From positions 1 through 33,777 of the forward strand of contig JAVBTI010000184.1 in assembly GCA_031556255.1 (NCBI GenBank): a DNA stretch of 33,777 bases, given 5' to 3'. Position 1 is the stretch's first letter. Each line of letters begins with the position of its first letter. The DNA is from JAIRQX01 sp031556255. GTDB taxonomy: Bacteria > Chrysiogenota > Deferribacteres > Deferribacterales > JAISNW01. A program made the translations under genes and the position numbers. Positions 1 through 8,886 of the stretch are shown piece by piece. The notes beneath the pieces are model-generated. The model searched no databases. It saw only the letters and a list, made by a program, of their open reading frames with translations, and was not told where the DNA came from.

Positions 1-2
1 AG

Positions 3-704
3 CTGACAAGGGTCATGCTCCCGGAAAATATAAATAATGTCCAGCTTTTAGGGCTGGACGAGCAGCGGACGGTGATAAACAGAAATATCGCTCTTTTTCT
101 TAAGGGTGAACCGGCGCTGAATATCCTCCTCTGGGGGGAGAAGGGGGGCGGCAAGTCCACCCTGGTGCGTCTACTGGCAAGGGATCACGCCACAGCGGGC
201 CTGAGGATAATTGAGTTCTGCGACGCCGATTATTATAGTATTTATACCCTTTACGGGTTGATCCGCACGCACCCTGATCTCTTTTTTCTTTTATACTTCG
301 ACGATGTATCATTCGATAACGACGACGAGCGGTATCGCAATTTCAAGTCGATCGTGGAAGGCGGCCTGGAGGAGCGCCCCCGGAATGCCCTTTTTATAGC
401 CACCTCGAACCGCCGCCACCTTATCGCAGAAAAGGCGCAGGATACGCAGGATATATACAACCGTGACGATCAGAATGAACAGTCGTCCCTGTTTGCCCGG
501 TTCGGCCTGGCGGTGGGATTTTATCCGCTGGAGCAGGATCTGTATCTTGAAATAGCGGGCCATTACCTTGGCGCCGATAAATTCAATGGGTGGGAAAAAA
601 CCGCCGAAAGCTTCGCCCTGGAGCGGGGGGGGCGCAGCGGGCGGGTGGCGCAGCAGTTTGCCGTCTATCACAAAATTTCAGGTGGAAATAATGACCTTGT
701 CTGA
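3..704 (+). CDS. DUF815-family AAA+ ATPase (5' end cut by window)
   Basis: P-loop ATPase of the DUF815 group; its cellular role is not established. Counting from the first ATG in the window (position 15), Walker A GEKGGGKS is at residues 41-48, a Walker B-like LLYFDD at about 92-97, and a sensor-like ATSNRRH follows around residue 130. The frame is open upstream of that ATG to the first base. Family members usually have more residues before the conserved GLDEQR segment, so the true start probably lies outside the window. The 3' end overlaps the next gene by 14 nt, suggesting translational coupling with a DUF2156 protein. Family assignment is confident; function is not. Confidence 0.8.
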   Translation: MTRVMLPENINNVQLLGLDEQRTVINRNIALFLKGEPALNILLWGEKGGGKSTLVRLLARDHATAGLRIIEFCDADYYSIYTLYGLIRTHPDLFFLLYFDDVSFDNDDERYRNFKSIVEGGLEERPRNALFIATSNRRHLIAEKAQDTQDIYNRDDQNEQSSLFARFGLAVGFYPLEQDLYLEIAGHYLGADKFNGWEKTAESFALERGGRSGRVAQQFAVYHKISGGNNDLV

Positions 705-1551
705 TGAAAAATTAGTTAGTTCGCACCACGATGAGTTTACAGAGCTTATTAAAAAGATGCAGTCGAATATAAGTGAATACAGTTTTGCAAACCTATATCT
801 ATTCCGCCGCCAGCACGACTACAGGGTGCTACGGCAGGGCGGGCACGTTTTTTTGCAGGGAGTTACGTACGACGGCGTACATTACCTCATGCCCTTTTCC
901 CACCCCGCGGATATCGGAGAGCCGCTCCTGGCTGAACTTATGAAAGACGGCTCCCGCCTCTTTCCCATAGACGAAAAAGACCTGTTCGTATTCCCTGAGA
1001 GCAAATACACGTTCGAGTATAACGATGACGATTCCGACTATATATACACCAGGGAAAAAATAGCCGCATACCCCGGCAGGCACCTGCACAAAAAACGCAA
1101 CCTGGTGAAGCAGTATCGGACACTGTATAAATATGAAGATGTCACTTACGACTGCGGCAAGGCTGCCGACGCTAAAGCCGCCTTACATAAATGGTTCGAA
1201 CTGAGCGGAGAGCCGGTGGAAAACACTGACTTTGTGGCCTGCACAGAGGCGATAGACCACTGCGAAAACTTCGGACTTTCCGGCCAGGTCTACTACGCGG
1301 AGGGACAGCCTACTGGTTTTCTGTTGGGGGAGGAACTCAACGCCAACACCTTTGTGATCCATTTTGCAAAGGGGGTTACGACGTTTAAGGGGATATATTC
1401 GCATATGTACACCAGCCTGGCCAACGCTCTGCCGGAAAAGTACACTATACTGAATTTCGAGCAGGACCTCGGCAAGGAAACACTGCGGCAGGCAAAATCA
1501 ACATACCTTCAGGACGCGATGCAGAAAAAGTATCGTGTTTCCCTGAAATGA
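691..1551 (+). CDS. DUF2156 / LPG-synthase C-terminal-like acyltransferase-fold protein
   Basis: Protein of 286 residues resembling DUF2156 proteins, which share the GNAT-like fold of the C-terminal domain of phosphatidylglycerol lysyltransferase. Stand-alone soluble members have no settled substrate. Visible marks are the basic stretch HLHKKRNLVKQ near the middle and the C-terminal segments GFLLGEEL and FEQDLGKETLRQAKSTY, typical of the aminoacyl/acyl-transfer fold. There are no membrane segments, so it is not a full lysyl-PG synthase. The same frame is open back to 568, but ATG 691 is preferred: it has a purine-rich GGTGG upstream, and the extra residues before it read out of frame through the DUF815 gene. 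It overlaps that gene by 14 nt. Confidence 0.75.
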   Translation: MTLSDEKLVSSHHDEFTELIKKMQSNISEYSFANLYLFRRQHDYRVLRQGGHVFLQGVTYDGVHYLMPFSHPADIGEPLLAELMKDGSRLFPIDEKDLFVFPESKYTFEYNDDDSDYIYTREKIAAYPGRHLHKKRNLVKQYRTLYKYEDVTYDCGKAADAKAALHKWFELSGEPVENTDFVACTEAIDHCENFGLSGQVYYAEGQPTGFLLGEELNANTFVIHFAKGVTTFKGIYSHMYTSLANALPEKYTILNFEQDLGKETLRQAKSTYLQDAMQKKYRVSLK

Positions 1552-1566
1552 CAGGCAGGTGTTAAA

Positions 1567-1851
1567 ATGAACCTTGAAATTATCAAAAAATTGTCCGGAA
1601 TCATCGCGGAGCGCAAACGTGCCCCCGCTGAAGGCTCTTACACATCCTCGCTGTTCGCCGCAGGGGACAATAAAATTGTGAAAAAGCTGGGGGAGGAGAA
1701 CGCCGAATTTATCCGCGCTTTCTTCAAATGCGGCGACGAAGAGCTTGCGGGAGAAGCGGCGGACTATATATACCATCTAATGGTGGCGCTGGAGTACCGC
1801 GGCGTCGGCTTCGGCAAAGTGCTGGACGTTCTCGCGGAAAGGCACAAATGA
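1567..1851 (+). CDS. hisE: phosphoribosyl-ATP pyrophosphatase
   Basis: HisE hydrolyses phosphoribosyl-ATP to phosphoribosyl-AMP and pyrophosphate, the second step of histidine synthesis, in the cytoplasm. The 94-residue protein has the usual length and the MazG-like helical signature: KLGEENAEFIRA followed by GEAADYIYHLMVAL, whose acidic residues bind Mg2+. It is a monofunctional HisE, not a HisIE fusion. No other his gene is in the window; it sits 15 nt after the DUF2156 gene and is followed at 1 nt by a secreted-protein gene, so it appears to be carried in an unrelated transcription unit. Confidence 0.92.
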   Translation: MNLEIIKKLSGIIAERKRAPAEGSYTSSLFAAGDNKIVKKLGEENAEFIRAFFKCGDEELAGEAADYIYHLMVALEYRGVGFGKVLDVLAERHK

Positions 1852-1852
1852 C

Positions 1853-3826
1853 ATGAAACGCTTTCTATTGGTTTTTTTATTGCTCATATTACCTTTGACC
1901 GCCTTCGCCAAAGAAGATAAGGCTCTTGCCGCGCTCTTCCCCACGCTTGCGGAGCTCCCCGGCGGAAAAGACCACTGGATGGGCACCATCGCCCCGGTGG
2001 AAGAGGCAAACGGCTGTACGGTCTACTCCGCCACCTACGCCTATTTCGCGAAAGAAGCAAAACCGCTCTACGACATCCCCCGGAAAAACGTTTACAGCGT
2101 CAATATACGTTTTCACTCCTGCGTGGGGATAGAAGCAGCCTCAAAATTGTATGACAAATTCAGCAAAGTAGGTGAAAAAGAACGTAAAAAGCTTATGACA
2201 GTTGGGGAAAAAGGGGTGCTGTATGTAATCCCGTCCCCGCTCACGGAACTCATGGGTGATTATTACCTGACAAGCCTTTTCAAATACATAGTCCTGCAGG
2301 TACACGCGGACGACGGTTTCGTACTGATGGATATGAGTGACATGATGGCCAAACGGCTGGAACAATATCTCAACATCGGCAAAAAGGAAATTGCCGCGGG
2401 AATTACCCTTCGCATATCCAAGCTCGGCTATGACAACAGCACCGAACTGGTCACCTTCACCGCGAAAGATATCCGTAAGATAGATCTAACCGGGGTTCTG
2501 TACGACGAAAACAACCGCCGTGTGCCGGAGGCCACCGTAACAGTGCTTGAAACCGGCAACAGCACCGTTACAAACGATAAAGGGGAGTTCACTCTCAAGC
2601 TGAACTCCGGAAAGGGGAAACAGTTGAGCCTGTTCCGCACTTTGACGCTGGTAAAAAATTCCGCAGACAAAGAGCTTCCACTGGCCGGCGGCTACTATAT
2701 GGTGGATATCGCCTATCCGGAAGACAGGGTGGGGCAGGATATATGGCGGGTAACGGTCACTCCGGACGGAAAGATTGCGGGGGCATCCATGAACCTCAGG
2801 GATGAGCAACTCCTGGCGTTTACAGGAGTTCTGGACGGAGACAATCTCACGATAGACCGCCCCTGCGGAAGGTCTGTCCTCGGAACCTGCCGCCAACATT
2901 TCACCGCCCAAAAGCAAAACGGCATCTACGCCGGTAACTGGACAGGAAGCATGGGCAGCGGAGAATGGAAGCTGTATACATCATCTTTCGGCAAAAAAAC
3001 AATCTCAGTAACCCCGGAAGAGGCTGACCTGAATATTATCTCCGGTTCCAAAGACGGCCTGCACGGTATTTCCTCAGGCAAAGAGGCGAAATATATAACC
3101 ATAAAGCCTTCCGTTAAAAAGCATGACGATTTTCTGTTCATCTCTGCCAGGCTGATGAGCGAGGTGAGTTCCAAAGGCAAGGCTAACAAGCTTTTATACC
3201 TTTACGGCATGAATGGAAAGAAACGGGAGCCTGTAGCCTCATCCCACACGCTGCCGATCTCGGATAAACCGGCGCAAGGGTCGGTTGATATAACTAATAT
3301 GTATCGCGACGCGCTTTACCCGGAATATATTTTGGGTTTCTCCGCGACGGACATGGATAATTTTTCCGCCAGCCTCAAGCCTTCGGTGGAACTAACCTTT
3401 GCAGACCCCCTTTCTAAGGCGGCCGTGCCGGGGGCTGTTACTGCAAAACTCCTTACTTTCCACGGGGAGGATACGGCGGGTAATACTAAGATTATCCGCC
3501 CGGGCGGCACCGGTGATGTAGTGATTGAGATGGAAATATCTTCGTTCGGCAGTGCGTTGCAGGGCGTTGAGATAGTGGCTAAGGGGAAAGAGGGGCGGCG
3601 TTGGAATACATACATAAACAACTTTTATCCCGGCGTGGCCATAATAAGTGCAGGGGTGCTGAACGCAGAGGACGGCTCGGTCAACTATCCGCTGCAAAAA
3701 TTCATCGAAAAACTCACCCTATATGCAGACAGGGGTTCTCTCGACCCCAATGATATTGATTCGATAGAACTGACCCTGCGTGTTAACGAGCGAAATGTGA
3801 CTGTGCCGGTGATGACAGAACATTGA
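1853..3826 (+). CDS. Large secreted protein with carboxypeptidase-regulatory-like domain, function unknown
   Basis: Protein of 657 residues that I do not recognise as a named family. Residues 1-19 are a Sec signal peptide (KR, hydrophobic core, then AFA before the mature KEDK). Around residues 212-250 there is a carboxypeptidase-regulatory-like/Ig-type segment with the usual pattern VPEATVTVLETG then TVTNDKGEFTLKL. The C-terminal half is rich in beta-strand-like sequence with no Cys pairs or catalytic motif that I can name. ATG 1853 directly follows the hisE stop. A periplasmic or surface binding or scaffold role is inference. A short hairpin and then kdsA follow. Confidence 0.65.
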   Translation: MKRFLLVFLLLILPLTAFAKEDKALAALFPTLAELPGGKDHWMGTIAPVEEANGCTVYSATYAYFAKEAKPLYDIPRKNVYSVNIRFHSCVGIEAASKLYDKFSKVGEKERKKLMTVGEKGVLYVIPSPLTELMGDYYLTSLFKYIVLQVHADDGFVLMDMSDMMAKRLEQYLNIGKKEIAAGITLRISKLGYDNSTELVTFTAKDIRKIDLTGVLYDENNRRVPEATVTVLETGNSTVTNDKGEFTLKLNSGKGKQLSLFRTLTLVKNSADKELPLAGGYYMVDIAYPEDRVGQDIWRVTVTPDGKIAGASMNLRDEQLLAFTGVLDGDNLTIDRPCGRSVLGTCRQHFTAQKQNGIYAGNWTGSMGSGEWKLYTSSFGKKTISVTPEEADLNIISGSKDGLHGISSGKEAKYITIKPSVKKHDDFLFISARLMSEVSSKGKANKLLYLYGMNGKKREPVASSHTLPISDKPAQGSVDITNMYRDALYPEYILGFSATDMDNFSASLKPSVELTFADPLSKAAVPGAVTAKLLTFHGEDTAGNTKIIRPGGTGDVVIEMEISSFGSALQGVEIVAKGKEGRRWNTYINNFYPGVAIISAGVLNAEDGSVNYPLQKFIEKLTLYADRGSLDPNDIDSIELTLRVNERNVTVPVMTEH

Positions 3827-3839
3827 TACCTTTTTGCCT

Positions 3840-3859
3840 TTCCGGCTCAGAAGCCGGAA
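3840..3859. other. Short hairpin between secreted-protein gene and kdsA
   Basis: Perfect 8-bp inverted repeat TTCCGGCT / AGCCGGAA with a 4-nt loop in the 56-nt gap. No T-run follows on either strand, so it is not a convincing intrinsic terminator; it may be an mRNA processing or stability element. Confidence 0.4.
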
Positions 3860-3882
3860 CAGCGGGATAAGAGGAGTAATAT

Positions 3883-4698
3883 ATGAGCCTTTACAATACA
3901 ATGCAAAACAACTGTTTCATAATAGCCGGCCCCTGCGTCATGGAAAGCGAAGTGCTGGTAATGCGTGTGGCTGAGGCCTGCAAAACAATATGCGAAAAGC
4001 GGAAGGTGAAGTACGTGTTCAAAGCCTCTTTCGACAAAGCAAACCGCACGTCGGCAAGCTCTTTTCGTGGCCTGGGGATGGAAGAAGGACTGAAACTGTT
4101 GCAAAAGGTGAAAGATACTTTTTCCGTGCCCGTCACCACCGATATACATGAGAGTTACCAGGCCGCCACTGTGGCTGAAGTGGCTGATATACTGCAAATC
4201 CCGGCCTTCCTGTGCAGACAGACCGATCTGCTCATCGCCGCCGCCAAAACGGGAAGGATAATCAATATCAAGAAAGCGCAGTTCCTGAGCGCGGCCGAGA
4301 TGGCCTATCCCGTGGAAAAAGTCCGCAAAGCGGACAACGATAAAATTGTTCTCACCGAGCGGGGCACAATGTTTGGTTATAATAATCTGGTGGTGGATTT
4401 TCGAAACCTGATTGATATGCGGGAGCTGGGAGTGCCGGTTGTGATGGACGTCACCCACTCCACCCAGCGCCCCGGCGGGCTGGGTGGCAAGAGCGGCGGG
4501 GACCGCAGATACGCTGAGGCAATGGCCAAGGCCGCCGCCGCTGTCGGCGCGGACGGATACTTTTTTGAGGTGCACCCCGACCCGGACTGTGCTCTGTCCG
4601 ACGGGCCGAATATGATCCCGCTGGATAAGTTTCCGGCGCTGCTCGACAAAGTGCTTCAGCACCACAACTTGCGTATTGATACGCGATATGGCGGCTGA
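3883..4698 (+). CDS. kdsA: 3-deoxy-8-phosphooctulonate (KDO-8-P) synthase
   Basis: KdsA condenses phosphoenolpyruvate with arabinose-5-phosphate to KDO-8-phosphate, the precursor of the inner sugar of LPS, so the host makes a Gram-negative outer membrane. The 271-residue protein has the family blocks AGPCVMES near residues 15-22, KASFDKANRTS, and RPGGLGGKSGGDR at about 196-208. The Cys in AGPC (residue 18) corresponds to the metal-ligand Cys of metal-dependent KdsA enzymes; metal-independent enzymes have Asn there. GAGGAG lies well placed before ATG 3883. It overlaps the downstream ComEC-like gene by 11 nt. Confidence 0.95.
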   Translation: MSLYNTMQNNCFIIAGPCVMESEVLVMRVAEACKTICEKRKVKYVFKASFDKANRTSASSFRGLGMEEGLKLLQKVKDTFSVPVTTDIHESYQAATVAEVADILQIPAFLCRQTDLLIAAAKTGRIINIKKAQFLSAAEMAYPVEKVRKADNDKIVLTERGTMFGYNNLVVDFRNLIDMRELGVPVVMDVTHSTQRPGGLGGKSGGDRRYAEAMAKAAAAVGADGYFFEVHPDPDCALSDGPNMIPLDKFPALLDKVLQHHNLRIDTRYGG

Positions 4699-6442
4699 TC
4701 CGGTCTCCCGCGTAAAAGTATTCCTTTCGCGGCTGCGCACTCCGGAGGCCTTTCTCGCCCTGGCCGTATGCGCGGCGCTTATCTCCGTCATATCATTAAA
4801 GGCCGGATTTTTCGCCGGTCTTGCGTTTATATTCCTGTGTTTCCGTCCGAAAGCAGCCTTCGTTATCGCATTAATCTATGCCGCCGCGATGTTCGCCGCC
4901 TCCCACAGCGCGTTCGTACTTGATGTCCAGTATTCCGGCAGCAAACGCACACTAATAACCACAAAAGGGCGACTGAAAGGCGTTTCCGGCGATATAGCAA
5001 CCGGCGATCTTCTCTGGGGGAATTTTAAATACAGTGTGGAGCGGATGAGAAACGGTATACCCCGGCAGATTGCGGAACCCACCGGCAATTATTCCCTCTA
5101 CAGGGTTTTTATGGTTTCCGGCATTCTGAGCGCCCGCCAGCAGCAGTCGGCGGCGCTGTTCAACCGTTCCGGCGGGAAGGTTCACACCACTCAGGCGCAT
5201 ATTTACGCCATACGCGGCTATATCCCAGGCAAAGAAAAAGACGAGTATATTATAACCGGCCTTGCGCATCTGCTCGCCATGTCAGGATTTCATGTGGGGA
5301 TCTTTACCGGCGGTCTTTTTCTTCTCTTTTCCTTCCTGCCGAGGAAGACAAGGGTTATCCCCATTGTGCTTCTTCTCCCCCTTCTGATACCGCTTTCCGG
5401 GTTCGCCGTGACCGTGCTGCGGGCGGTTTTTTTCGCTATGGCGGCGCTCATAGGCTGGTTTGCGGATCTTAAGGTGATGTCGCTGAGGTTTCTGGCGCTT
5501 CTGGCGGGCTTTGTGCTGCTCTTTTCGCCCTTCAGCCTCTTTTCCATATCGTTCCTGCTTTCTTTTTTCGCGGTATTCGGCATAATAATACTGTTTCAGA
5601 AAAGGTACTCTTTCGTAAAAGGGATTATCATTGTGGGGGTCGCTTCGTCGGTATTCATAATGCCGTTCCAGCTCTATTTTTTCGGCACGGCTAACATGGC
5701 ATCCGTTATAACCACAGTGATAATGACTCCGGTGGTATGGGCGCAGATGCTCTTCGGACTGGCCGCGTCTGTGCTGCCGTCGGTGATGATCGCCCCTCTG
5801 GCGGTCATAGAACAGTTTGCCGCCTGGCTGATGGATGCCATGTATAAACTGACCTGGCCATTCATGTATGTGTCGAAACAGTCAGCCAGCCTGCTGGCGC
5901 CGGCGTTTGTGATTGCGATGATGCTGAGTTTCACACGATTCCGGCTGGCGTCGCTGGCTATGCTGGCGCTACCTCTTCTGCCCATATATCCTAAGCACGA
6001 GATCTATTTTCCAAAACTCCCGCCTTCGACAAAGGGCTATGTGCTTGTGGATGGCAAGCAGAGCGAGATATTTTATCAGGGGATGCTGTCCACCTTTGTA
6101 TATGATATGGTTCCCGCGGCGGCGCGTTTCGGTATCAAAACTTTTGACCACGGTTCTATACGCATCTTTGACGGCGAAAACCTCTATCTAAAGATACGTG
6201 ACACCACCACCACCGGCCTTGTATGTGTGAACAACCTGAACGGCGGCTGCCCCTATTCCTACAGCACGCGCTCCAACACCCTTAAAGCGCCCCTTCCGGA
6301 AGCCACAAAAGCGTTTATAATATATAATAACAAGCCGGTCGACCCGCGCATACTAATACAGTCCGAACTGGACGGCGGGCTGGTCATCGATCTTTCAGAG
6401 GGCACGATAGATGTTGATAAAAGTGAACCGGGAGACATATGA
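4688..6442 (+). CDS. ComEC/Rec2-family membrane protein lacking the hydrolase domain
   Basis: Polytopic membrane protein of about 584 residues. The central part carries the Competence-domain signature of ComEC, the inner-membrane channel for single-stranded DNA in transformation: HLLAMSGFHVGI near residue 195, then VTVLRAVFFAMAALIGW and a run of hydrophobic helices. Canonical ComEC ends in a metallo-beta-lactamase-like domain with HxHxDH. The roughly 150 residues after the last helix here show no such motif, so this is a short or diverged form. ATG 4688 is chosen inside the end of kdsA; TTG 4676 in the same frame is possible, and neither has a strong ribosome site. It overlaps thiF by 32 nt. 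Confidence 0.8.
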   Translation: MAADPVSRVKVFLSRLRTPEAFLALAVCAALISVISLKAGFFAGLAFIFLCFRPKAAFVIALIYAAAMFAASHSAFVLDVQYSGSKRTLITTKGRLKGVSGDIATGDLLWGNFKYSVERMRNGIPRQIAEPTGNYSLYRVFMVSGILSARQQQSAALFNRSGGKVHTTQAHIYAIRGYIPGKEKDEYIITGLAHLLAMSGFHVGIFTGGLFLLFSFLPRKTRVIPIVLLLPLLIPLSGFAVTVLRAVFFAMAALIGWFADLKVMSLRFLALLAGFVLLFSPFSLFSISFLLSFFAVFGIIILFQKRYSFVKGIIIVGVASSVFIMPFQLYFFGTANMASVITTVIMTPVVWAQMLFGLAASVLPSVMIAPLAVIEQFAAWLMDAMYKLTWPFMYVSKQSASLLAPAFVIAMMLSFTRFRLASLAMLALPLLPIYPKHEIYFPKLPPSTKGYVLVDGKQSEIFYQGMLSTFVYDMVPAAARFGIKTFDHGSIRIFDGENLYLKIRDTTTTGLVCVNNLNGGCPYSYSTRSNTLKAPLPEATKAFIIYNNKPVDPRILIQSELDGGLVIDLSEGTIDVDKSEPGDI

Positions 6443-7058
6443 AAGCATGCTGATAGCGAGGCACTCCCCGGAGGTGCATGCGAAGCTGCGCAAAGCCTCC
6501 GTGGGCGTTGCCGGCCTGGGGGGGCTGGGTTCCCAGATAGCCGTGGCGCTTGTGCGTATGGGAATTGGCAGGCTCACGGGGATAGACTTTGATATGGTTG
6601 AGCTTTCCAATATCAACCGACAGTATTATTTTATGGATCAGATAGGGATGCTCAAAACGGAAGCTCTGGAGGACACGCTGAAACGCATATCACTGCTGAC
6701 GGCGCTGAATCTGATAAATCTGAAGATCGGCGGTGATAATGTGAAGGGCCTGTTCGACAGTTGTGATGTGATAATAGAGGCCTTTGACGACCCTCATGCG
6801 AAGGCGGCCCTTTTTGACGCCTGTCGCGTGCATTATCCGGATGCTTTTTATATCGGAGCATCGGGGGTGGCGGGTTACGGCAACACACAGGCGCTAAAGA
6901 TTAAAAAGATGAGCGAAAAGGTATTTGTAGTGGGTGATTTTACCAGCGAAGCCCGCCCCGGCTCCGGTCTGATGGCGGGCCGGGTAGGCGTTGCGGCGGG
7001 AATACAGGCTGACCTCGCCGTTCAGCTTATTGTGGAGGGTGTTTTTGATAAAGGTTAA
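6411..7058 (+). CDS. thiF: ThiS adenylyltransferase (compact clostridial-type ThiF)
   Basis: ThiF activates the C-terminal glycine of the sulfur carrier ThiS by adenylation for thiazole synthesis in the thiamine pathway. The 215-residue protein has the nucleotide loop AGLGGLG at residues 34-40, the E1-type DFDMVELSNINRQYY segment, and the late VGDF...RVGVAAGIQAD segment seen in short ThiF proteins. It lacks CxxC zinc pairs and is shorter than E. coli ThiF. thiS follows with a 14-nt overlap, which confirms the role. ATG 6411 has GAGGG about 10 nt upstream; ATG 6447 is an alternative that would start nearer the conserved core. Confidence 0.88.
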   Translation: MLIKVNRETYESMLIARHSPEVHAKLRKASVGVAGLGGLGSQIAVALVRMGIGRLTGIDFDMVELSNINRQYYFMDQIGMLKTEALEDTLKRISLLTALNLINLKIGGDNVKGLFDSCDVIIEAFDDPHAKAALFDACRVHYPDAFYIGASGVAGYGNTQALKIKKMSEKVFVVGDFTSEARPGSGLMAGRVGVAAGIQADLAVQLIVEGVFDKG

Positions 7059-7242
7059 CGGGGAAGAAATAGAACTGGCGGAACCGGTGAATCTCCTTTT
7101 CTGGCTTGATTCAAGGGGGATAGACCCCCTCAGGATAGCCGTCGAATATAACGGCGAGATAGTCAGCCGTGCCGCTATCGGCAATATTACGCTGAAAGAC
7201 GGAGACGCCGTTGAAATTGTGGTTTTTATGGGCGGTGGCTGA
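7045..7242 (+). CDS. thiS: Sulfur carrier protein ThiS, TTG start
   Basis: Small ubiquitin-like sulfur carrier that donates sulfur as a thiocarboxylate to thiazole synthase ThiG. The 65-residue protein starts IKVNGEEIEL and ends MGGG, the di-glycine tail that ThiF adenylates. The start is assigned to TTG 7045 because GGAGG lies about 7 nt before it; GTG 7039 in the same frame is almost on top of that site, and the longer frame from 6991 reads through thiF. It overlaps thiF. ThiG and ThiH are not in the window. Confidence 0.88.
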   Translation: MIKVNGEEIELAEPVNLLFWLDSRGIDPLRIAVEYNGEIVSRAAIGNITLKDGDAVEIVVFMGGG

Positions 7243-7311
7243 ACATAGTATTTATGGTCTAATTATTGCTTGGAAATCTTCGGAACAAAACAATTGTCCA
7301 AAGGTGTTGCT

Positions 7312-7815
7312 ATGTATGGATATATTTCAACGGAAGACCCGGAATTATGCTATAACACGGGCAACAGATATTTTCTCGGCGAAAGTGTGCCTCAGGACAG
7401 GTGCGCGGCTTTCCGGTGGTACGAGCGTGCCGCCTCAAAAGGGCATCCCGCCGCCCAATATAACCTGGGTATGATGTTCTGCCTCGGCCAGGGGGTGGAA
7501 AAAAATATCGCCTCCGCCGTCAACTGGTATGAAAAAGCGGCGGAACAGGGCTATAGACTGGCGCTGCCCGCTCTGGCGGAACTGTATTACAAAAGCAGTG
7601 AAAAGAATCTTGAAAAAGCTTATGCCCTGTATGAGGAGATGGCGGAAACAGGCAATGCCGCCGCACTTTACAACCTCGGCAATATGTACGAACGGGGTGA
7701 ATGGGTATACAAAAGTGCCGGCATAGCCGAACGGTATTTTCGGCAGGCTGCCGCGGCCGGGCATATTGGGGCGCGGATCAGACTTGAAAAAATGAACAGT
7801 CCGGCGAATTGTTAA
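7312..7815 (+). CDS. Sel1-like (SLR) repeat protein
   Basis: Protein of 167 residues built of about four Sel1-like repeats, a TPR-type alpha-helical repeat used for protein-protein contacts. Repeat marks include AAFRWYERAASKGHPAAQYNLG, a second unit ending WYEKAAEQG, then AYALYEEMAETGNAAALYNLGNMYERG and AERYFRQAAAAGHIGARIRL. No signal peptide is visible, so a cytoplasmic location is likely. ATG 7312 has AAAGGTG just upstream; TTG 7270 in the same frame is a less likely start. It sits alone after thiS and converges with the EamA gene. Partner unknown. Confidence 0.8.
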   Translation: MYGYISTEDPELCYNTGNRYFLGESVPQDRCAAFRWYERAASKGHPAAQYNLGMMFCLGQGVEKNIASAVNWYEKAAEQGYRLALPALAELYYKSSEKNLEKAYALYEEMAETGNAAALYNLGNMYERGEWVYKSAGIAERYFRQAAAAGHIGARIRLEKMNSPANC

Positions 7816-7881
7816 AGATGCCGTTGACGGTGCCGCATTTTGTTTGTGCGGATTAGCGGCGCGGCTTTCCGCCACCTCCCT

Positions 7882-8799
7882 TTATAAGCGTTTCAGTTTG
7901 TGCAGTATCCATTCATAGCCGCTTACAAGCAGTATCCCTGCGAAGACGAGAACAGTGCCGATTACGAAATTTCTCTCCAGGGGTTCATGAAGCAACACGA
8001 CGCCGAAAATAATCCCGTATAGAGGGGTGAGGAATGACAGCACCCCCAGCCTTGAGGCCAGATAGTTGCGTAATAACCAGAACCAGGCCAGAAAGCTTGC
8101 AAACGACACTATAAAAACCTGGTAAGACAGGCTGGCCAGCACCGCGGGAGTTATGGTGAAGCTGCTCTGACGCATGACCGCCGAAACGGGCAATAGAATA
8201 ATAAATGCGCCGATTAGTTGGTAGAGTGTGGTCGTGGTGGCGGGGGTCAATGACAGACGGCTGCAACGTATGAGCACCGTTGTCGCTCCCCATGAAAGCC
8301 CAGCCGCCAGGCCCAGCAGATCCCCCAGCAGCATGTTAGGTGCCGCCTGAACGTTGTCTGCATGGCCTGAGAAGGTGGTTATAATCCCAAGAAAGGCTAT
8401 CGCGATCCCCACCCACTGCACAGGCTTCAGCCGCTCCTCCGGCAGCCGCCATTGAAGACCCAGGGCGGCAAAAATTGGCGCAGTATAGATAAATACGGTC
8501 ATATGGGAGGCCGTGGTGTAGCGCAGCCCCTGGCCTACGAATATATATTCCGTGGCGAAAAAAAGGCCGGCGAGAAGCCCCGGCTTCCAACTGCCGTCCC
8601 GCAGATTTATCATGCCCCCTCTGAACCGTATAAGGGCGTACACAAGCACGGCGGCCATGCCCGAGCGTATGCCTATCTGCATCATGGGCGGCATGTCGTG
8701 CCCCGTCGCCTTCAATACCACCTGCTGCATGCCCCAGATCATGCATAAAAAAAACATCAGGCCTGTGGCTTTCGCGTCAAGCGGCTTGCGTGTGTTCAT
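7882..8799 (-). CDS. EamA/DMT-superfamily transporter
   Basis: Inner-membrane protein of 305 residues with about ten hydrophobic segments arranged as two EamA repeats. The first repeat begins FFLCMIWGMQQVVLKATG and includes the FIYTAPIFAALGLQWRLPEERL pattern; the second includes LTPLYGIIFGVVLLHEPLE, the usual near-C-terminal mark of drug/metabolite exporters. Substrates of this family cannot be read from sequence; amino acids and their derivatives are common. It is on the minus strand, convergent with the Sel1-repeat gene and downstream of the broken lipoprotein gene, from which an intrinsic terminator separates it. Confidence 0.88.
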   Translation of the reverse strand: MNTRKPLDAKATGLMFFLCMIWGMQQVVLKATGHDMPPMMQIGIRSGMAAVLVYALIRFRGGMINLRDGSWKPGLLAGLFFATEYIFVGQGLRYTTASHMTVFIYTAPIFAALGLQWRLPEERLKPVQWVGIAIAFLGIITTFSGHADNVQAAPNMLLGDLLGLAAGLSWGATTVLIRCSRLSLTPATTTTLYQLIGAFIILLPVSAVMRQSSFTITPAVLASLSYQVFIVSFASFLAWFWLLRNYLASRLGVLSFLTPLYGIIFGVVLLHEPLERNFVIGTVLVFAGILLVSGYEWILHKLKRL

Positions 8800-8819
8800 C
8801 CTTCACTTCCACGGGATAT

Positions 8820-8850
8820 AAAAAACCTCTTTAACCGTCAGTTAAAGAGG
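8820..8850 (-). terminator. Intrinsic terminator of the minus-strand lipoprotein gene
   Basis: Perfect 10-bp stem CCTCTTTAAC / GTTAAAGAGG with a 5-nt loop (8826-8835 and 8841-8850). On the minus strand it is followed by six T residues. It lies about 36 nt past the stop of the lipoprotein gene and separates it from the EamA gene. Confidence 0.88.
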
Positions 8851-8886
8851 TCTGCATAAAAAAGTTTAAACTGATCTGATATTTGG

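Noticed and set aside
3847..4791. A 314-codon minus-strand open frame opposite kdsA
   Set aside because: kdsA on the plus strand is unmistakable; the opposite frame is rich in His/Arg/Gln as expected for a shadow and has no recognisable family.
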